Below are positions 1 to 7,934 of a DNA stretch of 14,474 nucleotides, one piece after another (the stretch's first letter is position 1; each line of letters begins with the position of its first letter). Location: the NCBI GenBank assembly GCA_002170005.2, contig NHGT02000016.1:1-14474 (forward strand), read 5' to 3'. The stretch comes from a bacterium TMED144 (lineage in GTDB: Bacteria; Fidelibacterota; Marinisomatia; Marinisomatales; TCS55). Made by a program: the position numbers and the translations under genes. The notes beneath the pieces are model-generated. The model worked only from the letters and a program-made list of their open reading frames with translations, was not told the origin of the DNA and did not search any database.

Positions 1-1671
1 AATACCCATTTAGAATTATTATCCGCATCTGTAAGAACCGGATCTCCCAATTTTCCTCAAGATGAAGATGGTGTTACAAGACGCGCTCCAACAGCATTTT
101 ATTTTGAAGGACCAGACCACGTTTATCCTAGTTTGGTCATGTCAGCTGCAATGGATATTTTGGGCATTAAAAGAGATGGTGGATTAGACTACGATTTTGA
201 TAATAATATTCTTCGGTTGATTGATACCACTGAAACAGTTATTAGAGAAATTCCCATTGATGACCAAGGTAGAATGTATGTTAATTTTTGGGGACCAGCT
301 TTTGCATTTACTTATTTGCCTTACATGTATTGCATGGACCCTGATATGTTGCCACCAGAATATTGGGATGGCCAAGTTGCAATCATAGGAACATCTGCAG
401 CTGGATTGTTCGATTTAAGAAATACTCCAGTTATGGAAACATTTCCTGGAGTAGAAATCCATGCAAATGTGATGCAAAGTCTATTGAAAAATGAATTCAT
501 CGCTAAAAAAAATCAATCAGAAACGTTTGTATCCATACTCTTAATCTGTCTAATCTTAGGAGCATTGATTAGCTTTCCAAAGAAACCACTTTTTGCAATT
601 CCAATACCAATAATTGGTATTGTTGGTTGGATCATTTTTACCTACTCACAATTTTTCAATACCCTAGAAATGTGGGAAATAATTCGACCTATATTTTCCA
701 TGGGATTTACTTTCGGCGGCATTTTCCTTTACAATTATTTCGGCGCTGAAAAGGATAAACGATTTCTAAAGAATACTTTCAGTACTTACATATCTCCAGA
801 ACTAATTGATCAAATGTACGAAGCTAAAGAGCAGCCTTCGCTAGGTGGTGAAGAAGGTTATCACACAGCATTTTTTACAGATATTCAAAGCTTTTCTGGT
901 TTTTCTGAAAAATTATCAGCACCAGACCTTGTTGAGCTTTTAAATGATTATTTAACAGAGATGACAGATATTTTATTGTCAAACAAAGGAACGCTTGATA
1001 AATATATCGGGGATGCTATTGTTGCATTTTATGGAGCTCCAGCGCCAGTTGATGATCATGAATACTGGGCTTGCTTAACTGCAGTTAAAATGCAAGAAAG
1101 ACTAGCTGAGCTGAGAACCAAATGGCAAGCCGAAGGAGACAGATGGCCCGAAATTGTTCACAATATGCAAAATAGAATTGGAATAAATACTGGCCAATTA
1201 GTAACTGGTAATATGGGTTCTACCATGAGAATGAATTATACTATGATGGGCGACACAGTGAATTTAGCAGCAAGACTGGAAGCTTCTGCAAAACAATACG
1301 GAGTTTATATTCAGGTAGCTGAGGAAACCTACAAAGCATGTAAAGATAAATTCATTTGGCGAGATTTAGATTTCGTTATTGTAATGGGAAAAACAGAACC
1401 AGCGCAAGTTTTTGAACTCATAAGCGAAAAGGACAAGATTCCCCCAGGATATGATAAGTTACTTCCGGCATATCACAAAGCCTTGGAATTATATAGAAAC
1501 CAAGAATGGGATAAAGCTATAAAAGCCTTTAAAGCCTCTGATAAGCTTGAAGATATGTTCCCTGGAAGAAAAACAAACCCTAGCAGGATTTACATCCCAC
1601 GATGCGAACATTACAGAGACAACCCTCCAGGAAAAGATTGGGACGGGTCTTGGTCTTTAACAAAAAAATAA
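1..1671 (+). CDS. CHASE2-domain class III adenylate cyclase, 5' end missing
   Basis: The frame is open from base 1, so the gene enters from the left edge; 556 residues are visible. Residues are numbered from the edge. Residues 1 to about 165 look like the end of a CHASE2 sensor, with a DEDGVTRRAP stretch, YPSL near 42-45 and GTSAAGLFDLRNTPV before PGVEIHANV. Three hydrophobic segments follow (about 176-192, 197-219, 227-247). A linker (LKNTFSTYISPELI) then leads into a class III cyclase domain at about 285-475. Metal-binding aspartates are D294 (FFTDI) and D338 (YIGDAIVAF). The base-selecting pair is K334 and T414 (NYTMMGD), a class IIIb pattern that favours ATP. N421 and R425 are the transition-state residues. 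The tail has the family's helical extension ending PPGKDWDGSW. The expected role is making cAMP at the inner membrane in response to an unknown external signal. Its link to carAB, 13 bases downstream, is unclear. Confidence 0.93.
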   Translation, partial: NTHLELLSASVRTGSPNFPQDEDGVTRRAPTAFYFEGPDHVYPSLVMSAAMDILGIKRDGGLDYDFDNNILRLIDTTETVIREIPIDDQGRMYVNFWGPAFAFTYLPYMYCMDPDMLPPEYWDGQVAIIGTSAAGLFDLRNTPVMETFPGVEIHANVMQSLLKNEFIAKKNQSETFVSILLICLILGALISFPKKPLFAIPIPIIGIVGWIIFTYSQFFNTLEMWEIIRPIFSMGFTFGGIFLYNYFGAEKDKRFLKNTFSTYISPELIDQMYEAKEQPSLGGEEGYHTAFFTDIQSFSGFSEKLSAPDLVELLNDYLTEMTDILLSNKGTLDKYIGDAIVAFYGAPAPVDDHEYWACLTAVKMQERLAELRTKWQAEGDRWPEIVHNMQNRIGINTGQLVTGNMGSTMRMNYTMMGDTVNLAARLEASAKQYGVYIQVAEETYKACKDKFIWRDLDFVIVMGKTEPAQVFELISEKDKIPPGYDKLLPAYHKALELYRNQEWDKAIKAFKASDKLEDMFPGRKTNPSRIYIPRCEHYRDNPPGKDWDGSWSLTKK

Positions 1672-1684
1672 TGGATTTATATAA

Positions 1685-2767
1685 TTGAATAATTCAAATT
1701 CAACAATCTTGCTCTTAGCTGATGGCAGAATTTTTCAAGGAAGATCGTTTGGATATCAAGGGGAGACTGTTGGCGAAGTATGCTTTAATACAGGTATGAC
1801 CGGCTACCAAGAAATTTTAACAGACCCATCCTATTGTAAACAAATTGTAACAATGACATCACCTCACATTGGAAATTACGGTATAAATGAAGAGGATGTT
1901 GAATCTGAAAATATTCAAGTAGCGGGCTTTGTGATAAAAGAAGAAACTATGACTCCGTCGAATTGGAGATCCACCCAATCCTTAGGTGAATATCTTAAAA
2001 AAAATAAAATTGTTGGTATCAAAGAAATTGATACCCGTTCTCTGACAAGACACATAAGAGACAAAGGCGCAATGAATGGCATCATCTCATCTAATGATCT
2101 AGACATACAAAGCTTAGATAAAAAATTGAAAAAATTTCCAGATATGAATGGTTTGGATTTAGCGAAAGATGTTACAACTCAAAAAAAATACAAATGGCCA
2201 GGAAAAGGGCGATATAAAGTAGCTGTTATTGATTTTGGTATTAAAAAAAATATTTTACGCCTTCTATCAGATATAGGATGTGAACTTACAGTCTTTCCAG
2301 CTAGCATTAAAGCCGAGGATATTCTTTCATTTGAACCAGATGGTGTTTTTTTGAGTAATGGGCCTGGTGACCCTCTTGCTGTTACTTATGGAATTGAAAC
2401 TGTTAAAAAATTATTAGGAAAGGTTCCATTGTTTGGTATTTGTTTGGGACACCAAATATTAGCTCTTGCGCTTGGAGCATCAACTTTTAAATTGAAATTT
2501 GGACATAGAGGCATAAATCATCCAGTAAGAAACAATGAAAAAAATACAGTTGAGATAACGAGCCAGAATCATGGATTTGCGGTTGATCTCGATTCGTTGC
2601 CTCCTAACGTGATTTCTACCCATATTAATTTAAATGACAATACCTCTGGAGGAATTCGTTGTACCGATATTCCTGCTTTTTCAGTTCAGTATCATCCGGA
2701 ATCAAGCCCTGGTCCGCATGACAGCAGATACTTATTTAATCAATTTATTGAGATGATGAATGCCTAA
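1685..2767 (+). CDS. carA: Carbamoyl-phosphate synthase small (glutaminase) subunit CarA
   Basis: CarA hydrolyses glutamine and passes ammonia to CarB for carbamoyl phosphate synthesis, feeding pyrimidines and arginine. The 360-residue length is normal. The N-terminal CarA domain (about 7-150) has TGMTGYQEILTDPSY and IDTRSLTRHIR. The class I amidotransferase domain (about 178-358) has LSNGPGDP, the nucleophile elbow FGICLGHQ with catalytic C253, SQNHGFAV, and the H337/E339 pair in QYHPESS. The start is a TTG at 1685. An in-frame TAA at 1682-1684 rules out anything upstream, and no in-frame ATG lies before the conserved LADGRIF. The only other early candidate is TTG at 1709, which would clip the first strand. 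No clear Shine-Dalgarno sequence precedes it. It begins 13 bases after the cyclase stop and overlaps carB by 8 bases, so translation of the two subunits is probably coupled. Confidence 0.97.
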   Translation: MNNSNSTILLLADGRIFQGRSFGYQGETVGEVCFNTGMTGYQEILTDPSYCKQIVTMTSPHIGNYGINEEDVESENIQVAGFVIKEETMTPSNWRSTQSLGEYLKKNKIVGIKEIDTRSLTRHIRDKGAMNGIISSNDLDIQSLDKKLKKFPDMNGLDLAKDVTTQKKYKWPGKGRYKVAVIDFGIKKNILRLLSDIGCELTVFPASIKAEDILSFEPDGVFLSNGPGDPLAVTYGIETVKKLLGKVPLFGICLGHQILALALGASTFKLKFGHRGINHPVRNNEKNTVEITSQNHGFAVDLDSLPPNVISTHINLNDNTSGGIRCTDIPAFSVQYHPESSPGPHDSRYLFNQFIEMMNA

Positions 2768-5700
2768 AAGAGATGACATAAGTTCAATTCTAATTATCGG
2801 TGCAGGTCCAATTATCATTGGTCAAGCATGTGAGTTTGATTATTCTGGGACTCAAGCTACTAGAGCCTTGAAAGAGGAAGGCTATAGAGTTGTCTTAGTT
2901 AATTCAAACCCGGCAACTATAATGACCGACCCTAATTTAGCTGATGCCACTTATATTGAGCCTCTAACAGTTGATTATCTTGAATCAATTATTATTAAAG
3001 AAAAACCAGATGCGATATTGCCAACCGTTGGTGGGCAAACAGCTCTTAATCTTGCAATGGATCTTAAAAAAAGCGGTTTGTTTGACAAGTATGGCATAAA
3101 ACTCATTGGCGCACAGGTAGACGCAATAGAAAAAGCAGAAGACAGAGAACTGTTTAAAAAAGCAATGGATGAAATCGGTATTGATACAGCTCAAGGAGGC
3201 TTTGTTCATACTTGGGAAGAGGCTAATGCACTGCTTGATTCTATACAATTTCCAATTATCATTAGACCATCATTCACCTTAGGAGGAACTGGTGGGTCGG
3301 TTGCTTATAACTTTGAAGAGTTTCAGCAGTTAGTAGAAAACGGATTGAATGCTAGCCCTATTACAGAAGTTTTAATTGAAGAGTCTTTGCTTGGCTGGAA
3401 AGAATACGAATTAGAGGTTATTCGCGATAACGCTGATAATGCTATCATTGTTTGCTCCATAGAAAATATTGATCCAATGGGAGTGCACACCGGAGATTCT
3501 GTAACAGTAGCACCTGCGATGACCTTATCTGATAAAGAATATCAACAAATGCGCAACTGGTCCATTCAGTGTTTGAGAACAATAGGAGTGGAAACTGGGG
3601 GATCAAATGTTCAGTTTGCGGTAAACCCTGAAAATGGTAGATGTATCATCATAGAGATGAATCCTCGTGTAAGCAGATCATCAGCTTTAGCTTCAAAAGC
3701 AACTGGGTTTCCAATAGCAAAGGTTGCTGCTAAGTTAGCAGTTGGTTTTACATTGGATGAATTACAAAACGATATCACCGGTAAAACTCTTGCTGCTTTT
3801 GAGCCCACTATTGATTATGTTGTTACAAAAGTCCCAAGATTTGACTTTGAAAAGTTCCCTTCAGCATCTGGCCATTTAGGCGTTCAAATGCAGAGCGTAG
3901 GTGAGGTTATGGCTATTGGTAGAACTTTTCAGGAGTCCTTACAAAAGGCTTATCGTTCGCTTGAGGTTGGGATTGATGGATTGGAAGCAAAACCTCCAAC
4001 CGAAAATGACCCAGATATTCATCGCGCTAGGCCACTTGACTTATCAAAATTACAATATGGAACCAGTTTTAGACTTTTAAAGATTAGAGAAGCTTTTATT
4101 GAAGGAAAATCATTAGAAGAAATTTATGAAATCACAAAGATCGATCCCTGGTTTTTGAGCCATATCCAAATATTATCATTAATGACAGATGATGATTCTA
4201 TTAGAAAGCTTAAAGAAAATGGGTTTTCTGATAGTCAAATAGCTAGATACAGAAATCAGTCTGAAAATTCAATTAGAGAAGAGCGAATAAAGAAAAAAAT
4301 CTTACCTTCATATAAAGTCGTAGATACTTGCGCAGCAGAATTTGTAGCTCAGACCCCATATTGTTATTCAACTTATGACCAAGAAAATGAAATTGAACCA
4401 CTAGAAGGAAAAAAAGTAATTATTTTAGGAGGAGGTCCTAATAGGATAGGACAAGGTATTGAGTTTGATTATTGTTGCGTTCAAGCAGTGTTTGGTTTGA
4501 AGGAGGAGGGTTATAAAACTATTATGATTAATTGTAACCCTGAAACAGTAAGTACAGACTTTGATCTGGTTGATAGATTGTATTTTGAGCCTGTTACTTT
4601 TGAGGATGTTCTAAATATTGTTGAGTTCGAAAAACCAGATGGGGTGTTAATACAGTTCGGTGGTCAAACCCCACTTAAGATCGCTATGAAGTTAGCACAG
4701 GCAGGAGTTCCCATTTTAGGAACATCGCCCCAGAGTATTGACCTTGCAGAGGATAGAGAAAAATTTGGGAAAATTCTTGATGAATTAAATGTTGAATGTC
4801 CTCGTTATGGCACCGGAAGAACACTTGACGAAGTTGTAAGCGTTGCTGAAAATATTGGTTATCCCGTTTTAGCAAGACCAAGCTACGTTCTGGGAGGAAG
4901 AGCGATGGAAATTGTGTATTCGCGGCAGCAATTGGTTGAATATATCTCTAGAAATGCCGATGTGACAGAGGGCCATCCAATTTTAATAGATGAGTTTTTA
5001 GAAGATGCATTTGAATTTGACGTGGATGCCCTATGTGATGGTGAGTCTGTTCACATTGGAGCTATCATGCAACACATAGAAGAGGCAGGAATTCACTCAG
5101 GAGATTCAGCCTGCGTTTTACCACCGTATAAAATTAGCAAACAATCGCTCGATGAAATTAAAAAAATAACAGAACAATTATCTTTAAAATTAAAAGTAAA
5201 AGGATTGATCAATATTCAATTTGCTTATAAAAATAAAAAAGTATATGTACTCGAGGTAAATCCAAGAGCTAGTAGAACCATTCCATTTGTAAGTAAAACT
5301 ACTAATACTCCTTTAGCAAAAATAGCAGCCCAGATAGCAGGAGGGGCTAAATTAAACAGTTTTAAATTAAAAGATTGGAGACATTATAAACACATCGCTG
5401 TTAAAGAAGCTGTTCTTCCATTTAATAAATTTCCTGAAGAGTCAATATTCTTAAGCCCAGAAATGAAATCTACAGGTGAGGTTATGGGCATATCAAAAAC
5501 AATGGGCGAGTCCTTTTTGAGAGCCTCTATTAGCGCAGGAAACAACTTGCCGAAAAAGGGCAAAGTTTTTATATCAGTTAATGATGGTGATAAAAAAGCT
5601 ATGATACCAATTGCAAAAAAATTAAACGATATTGGCTTTACAATAATTGCCACAGCTGGAACCTCAATTTTATTAAACGAAAATGGAATGAAGACTGAAA

Positions 5701-5945
5701 GAATCTATAAAGTTGGAGAAGGTAGACCCAATGTTGTTGATGGAATTAAAAATGGAGAGATAAATTTAGTAATAAACACTCCATTAGGGGCGCAATCTAG
5801 ATTTGATGAAGAGGCAATTGGGAAAGCTTGTATAAAAAAAGGTATTCTAGCTATCACTACTTTATCAGGAGCAAATGCAGCAGTAGATGCGGTTAGCCAT
5901 AAAGATGATTATAGCGTTAAATCAATTCAAGATTATCATAATTGA
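2760..5945 (+). CDS. carB: Carbamoyl-phosphate synthase large subunit CarB
   Basis: CarB makes carbamoyl phosphate from bicarbonate, ammonia and two ATP. At 1061 residues it is full length. It has the duplicated architecture: a first pre-ATP-grasp segment with GAGPIIIGQACEFDYSG (about 14-30), a first ATP-grasp domain with RPSFTLGGTGG (169-179) and EMNPRVSRSSALASKATG (299-316), a helical middle domain (about 400-550), a second GGGPNRIGQGIEFDY (557-571), and a second ATP-grasp domain with RPSYVLGGRAMEIVY (706-720) and EVNPRASRTIPFVSK (832-846). A C-terminal MGS-like allosteric domain (about 936-1045) carries TAGTSILL and KVGEGRPNVVDGI. That domain is where UMP, IMP or ornithine bind in characterised relatives; which effector works here cannot be read from the sequence. 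The ATG lies inside the end of carA. The 3' end overlaps aroQ, which is on the opposite strand, by 10 bases. Confidence 0.98.
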   Translation: MPKRDDISSILIIGAGPIIIGQACEFDYSGTQATRALKEEGYRVVLVNSNPATIMTDPNLADATYIEPLTVDYLESIIIKEKPDAILPTVGGQTALNLAMDLKKSGLFDKYGIKLIGAQVDAIEKAEDRELFKKAMDEIGIDTAQGGFVHTWEEANALLDSIQFPIIIRPSFTLGGTGGSVAYNFEEFQQLVENGLNASPITEVLIEESLLGWKEYELEVIRDNADNAIIVCSIENIDPMGVHTGDSVTVAPAMTLSDKEYQQMRNWSIQCLRTIGVETGGSNVQFAVNPENGRCIIIEMNPRVSRSSALASKATGFPIAKVAAKLAVGFTLDELQNDITGKTLAAFEPTIDYVVTKVPRFDFEKFPSASGHLGVQMQSVGEVMAIGRTFQESLQKAYRSLEVGIDGLEAKPPTENDPDIHRARPLDLSKLQYGTSFRLLKIREAFIEGKSLEEIYEITKIDPWFLSHIQILSLMTDDDSIRKLKENGFSDSQIARYRNQSENSIREERIKKKILPSYKVVDTCAAEFVAQTPYCYSTYDQENEIEPLEGKKVIILGGGPNRIGQGIEFDYCCVQAVFGLKEEGYKTIMINCNPETVSTDFDLVDRLYFEPVTFEDVLNIVEFEKPDGVLIQFGGQTPLKIAMKLAQAGVPILGTSPQSIDLAEDREKFGKILDELNVECPRYGTGRTLDEVVSVAENIGYPVLARPSYVLGGRAMEIVYSRQQLVEYISRNADVTEGHPILIDEFLEDAFEFDVDALCDGESVHIGAIMQHIEEAGIHSGDSACVLPPYKISKQSLDEIKKITEQLSLKLKVKGLINIQFAYKNKKVYVLEVNPRASRTIPFVSKTTNTPLAKIAAQIAGGAKLNSFKLKDWRHYKHIAVKEAVLPFNKFPEESIFLSPEMKSTGEVMGISKTMGESFLRASISAGNNLPKKGKVFISVNDGDKKAMIPIAKKLNDIGFTIIATAGTSILLNENGMKTERIYKVGEGRPNVVDGIKNGEINLVINTPLGAQSRFDEEAIGKACIKKGILAITTLSGANAAVDAVSHKDDYSVKSIQDYHN

Positions 5946-5953
5946 TTTTCTTT
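5919..5953 (+). terminator. Possible weak terminator at the carB/aroQ convergence
   Basis: AAATCAATT (5919-5927) and AATTGATTT (5940-5948) form a perfect 9-bp inverted repeat with a 12-base loop. On the plus strand it is followed by TTTTCTTT. The repeat spans the stop codons of both converging genes. Only one of the nine pairs is G-C, so the hairpin would be weak. On the minus strand the run of Ts after the stem is only three long. It is the only terminator-like structure where two transcripts must end, but an AT-rich repeat of this size could arise by chance. Confidence 0.35.
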
Positions 5954-6376
5954 ATAATTACAAAGAATATTAATCGCATCTAAATACCCCTTTTTCCCTT
6001 TTCCAAAAACTTGACTTATACATATGTCTTTAATAACAGACGTTTTTCTAAAACTTTCTCTATCCATGATGTTAGATAGGTGTATTTCAACCGTGGGGAT
6101 TTGAACTGATTCAATAGCATCTCTCAAAGAATATGAATAATGTGTTAATGCTCCTGGATTAATTATAATTCCATCTATCTTTTTATATAGCTCATGTATT
6201 ATGTCTACAATTTTTCCTTCGTGATTAGACTGAAAAAAAATAATTTTTTTTATTTTTGGCGTTGCATTTATTTTAATCCACTTTTCAATATCAGTTAACG
6301 ATTCTTTTCCATACTGTTCAGGTTTTCTAACTCCTAATAGATTTAAGTTTGGACCATTGATTATTAATATTATCAT
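5936..6376 (-). CDS. aroQ: Type II 3-dehydroquinate dehydratase
   Basis: This enzyme catalyses step 3 of the shikimate pathway, dehydrating 3-dehydroquinate to 3-dehydroshikimate. The 146-residue length fits the small dodecameric type II family. Visible motifs are NGPNLNLLGVR (8-18, active-site R17), EQYG with the catalytic tyrosine Y22, QSNHEG (49-54), INPGALTHYSYSLRDA (72-87, with N73 and H79), EIHLSNIMDRESFR (97-110) and SQVFGKGKKGY near the end. These are type II signatures and rule out the unrelated type I AroD. The ATG forms an ATGA overlap with the aroB stop. It is the last gene of the aro string and runs tail to tail into carB. An 8-A/TAA/8-T palindromic run at 6233-6251 encodes the lysine-isoleucine-phenylalanine stretch around residues 43-48. 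Confidence 0.96.
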   Translation of the reverse strand: MIILIINGPNLNLLGVRKPEQYGKESLTDIEKWIKINATPKIKKIIFFQSNHEGKIVDIIHELYKKIDGIIINPGALTHYSYSLRDAIESVQIPTVEIHLSNIMDRESFRKTSVIKDICISQVFGKGKKGYLDAINILCNYKENQL

Positions 6377-7443
6377 ATTATTACATCCAATGATTTTAAT
6401 ATCAAATTTTTTTGGACATTAATATCAATAATGGGTTTTCCTATACCTTTTAATAAAACAAAATTTAGCTTTTTTGATTGGTGTTTTTTATCTTTTAAAA
6501 TGAAATCGTAAAACTTTTTCTTATCAATTTTATTTATTTCAGGCAAACTTAAAGAAGTTATAGACCTATGAATCGATTCATAGGTTTTTGGCTCTATCAA
6601 TCCCATTTCTTTAGAAATCCATGATTCACAAATCATTCCCAATGCAACCGATTCTCCATGTTTTATTGTTTCATATTCAAAATAGCTCTCTAACGCATGG
6701 CCAATTGTATGTCCAAAATTTAAAATTTTTCTCAAACCTTTATCCTTTTCATCTTTTTCAACAATTTGTGATTTTATTTGACAGGATTTATGAATGAAAT
6801 AACTAATATTTTTTTGAGAGTTATTCTCACTATACTTTAAAACATCATTTAAAAAATCTTTATCCCAAATCAAACCATATTTAATTAGCTCCCCCATGCC
6901 AGAGCTAATTTCTCTTAAAGGTAAAGAGTTCATAAAATCCGGATTTATAAAAACTTTTTTTGGTTGATATATAGTTCCAATTAAATTTTTCCCTTTTTCT
7001 GTATTTATGGCAGTTTTTCCTCCAATGGATGAATCAATCATCGATAAAAATGTAGTAGGGATTTGATAATATGATATTCCTCGCATAAATGTAGATGCTA
7101 CAAAACCAGAAAGATCACCAACTACGCCTCCCCCAAATGCAAATATTATCGATGATTTGTTGCAATTAAATTCAATTAAACTATTTATTACCTCGGAAAA
7201 GGTAGTTAAGCTTTTAGCATTTTCATTGTCATCAAGAATTATAAAATGAAATTCTAAACCATTTTCATGAAGGACTTTTTTTAAAATTTTACTATACAGA
7301 TTATAAATAGTCTGTTGCGTTATGATAACAATATTTCTAATGTCTTTAATTTTTTTTAGCTCTTTGCTGATTTCAAAAGCAATATCACTATCTATAATTA
7401 TTTCATAAGATCTATTTTCTAATTTGAGTTCTAACTTATTCAT
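6373..7443 (-). CDS. aroB: 3-dehydroquinate synthase
   Basis: This enzyme catalyses step 2 of the shikimate pathway, cyclising DAHP to 3-dehydroquinate with NAD+ and a divalent metal. The 356-residue length is typical. The NAD-binding region has FGGGVVGDLSGFVAST (103-118). The sequence continues with RGISYYQIPTTFLSMIDSSIGGKTAIN, including K143, then GMGELIKYG. By family alignment the metal ligands are E185, H245 (NFGHTIGHALE) and H262 (KHGESVALGM). H249, in the same helix as H245, is also conserved. The gene starts with an ATGA overlap at the end of aroK and ends with another at the start of aroQ, so the three genes are likely translated as a coupled unit. A perfect 22-bp palindrome at 6564-6585 lies inside the coding sequence, around residues 287-293. 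The region is strongly AT-rich. Confidence 0.97.
   Translation of the reverse strand: MNKLELKLENRSYEIIIDSDIAFEISKELKKIKDIRNIVIITQQTIYNLYSKILKKVLHENGLEFHFIILDDNENAKSLTTFSEVINSLIEFNCNKSSIIFAFGGGVVGDLSGFVASTFMRGISYYQIPTTFLSMIDSSIGGKTAINTEKGKNLIGTIYQPKKVFINPDFMNSLPLREISSGMGELIKYGLIWDKDFLNDVLKYSENNSQKNISYFIHKSCQIKSQIVEKDEKDKGLRKILNFGHTIGHALESYFEYETIKHGESVALGMICESWISKEMGLIEPKTYESIHRSITSLSLPEINKIDKKKFYDFILKDKKHQSKKLNFVLLKGIGKPIIDINVQKNLILKSLDVII
6564..6589 (+). repeat. Perfect 22-bp palindrome plus T-run inside aroB
   Basis: Bases 6564-6574 (ACCTATGAATC) are mirrored exactly by 6575-6585, with no mismatch. As RNA this gives a 9-bp stem with a UCGA loop, extendable outward by a G-U and an A-U pair. 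On the plus strand, antisense to aroB, the T ending the palindrome and the four after it make a run of five, so it has the form of an intrinsic terminator. On the sense strand no U-tract follows. It could stop readthrough coming from carB, could be a protein-binding site, or could be chance. Confidence 0.45.
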
Positions 7444-7934
7444 AAAAATATTGTTTCGATTATTTTGGAGGCTATTTGAACAGGGGTTTTTTGATCAGTA
7501 TTAAATTTATAATCTGCAGCGTATAAATATTTTTCTCTTCTTTCTTTCCATATTTTATCGATTTTAGTTTTATCTTTATATTGTTTTAATAATGGTCTAG
7601 AATTATTACCATTGAGTCTTGATTTTAAAGTCTTTGTGGATGCTTTCAATAAAATACATATTCCATTATCTTTCATAAATGAAATATTATCATTGTTAAG
7701 AATAATTCCTCCCCCACATGAGATAATTCCACCATTAAGCTTTTTTAGCATTGATGATTCTGAGTCTCTGAATTTTTTTTCACCATAGATTTCAAAAAAA
7801 TTAGAAATAGTTGTTTTATAGTTTTTTTCAATAATTTGATCAATATCAAAAAAATTATGATCAAGTTCTTTTGATAATAAATTCCCAATTGTTGTTTTTC
7901 CTGAACCCATCATGCCAATTAAATAATAATTCAT
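7440..7934 (-). CDS. aroK: Shikimate kinase
   Basis: Shikimate kinase catalyses step 5, phosphorylating shikimate at the 3-hydroxyl with ATP. The 164-residue length is typical of this small P-loop kinase. The Walker A motif is GMMGSGKTT (7-15, K13). FFDID (28-32) holds the magnesium and shikimate aspartates. FRDSE (55-59) supplies the shikimate-binding arginine R56, and SCGGGII (72-78) is the glycine-rich substrate loop. R113 in SRPLL is the likely LID arginine, and the ERREKYLYAADY segment (131-142) carries the late substrate arginine. The start ATG shares one base with the aroC stop (TAATG), and the stop forms an ATGA overlap with aroB, the usual partner of aroK in many bacteria. Base composition is extreme: two sampled 60-base stretches of the gene contain only 15 to 20 percent G+C. 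Confidence 0.96.
   Translation of the reverse strand: MNYYLIGMMGSGKTTIGNLLSKELDHNFFDIDQIIEKNYKTTISNFFEIYGEKKFRDSESSMLKKLNGGIISCGGGIILNNDNISFMKDNGICILLKASTKTLKSRLNGNNSRPLLKQYKDKTKIDKIWKERREKYLYAADYKFNTDQKTPVQIASKIIETIFL

Noticed and set aside
602..622. 10-bp inverted repeat with a one-base centre (CAATACCAAT / ATTGGTATTG) in the cyclase gene
   Set aside because: It falls in a transmembrane segment coding repeated Pro-Ile and Ile-Gly residues whose codons create the symmetry. It has no T-run and no regulatory position.
133..1671. TTG at 133 as the start of the cyclase gene
   Set aside because: The frame is open back to base 1 and the upstream residues match CHASE2, so the gene is truncated by the window edge and does not start there.
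2985..3248. An 87-codon minus-strand open frame opposite carB
   Set aside because: It lies inside the conserved first ATP-grasp region of carB. Its cysteine- and phenylalanine-rich translation is typical of a reverse-strand shadow.
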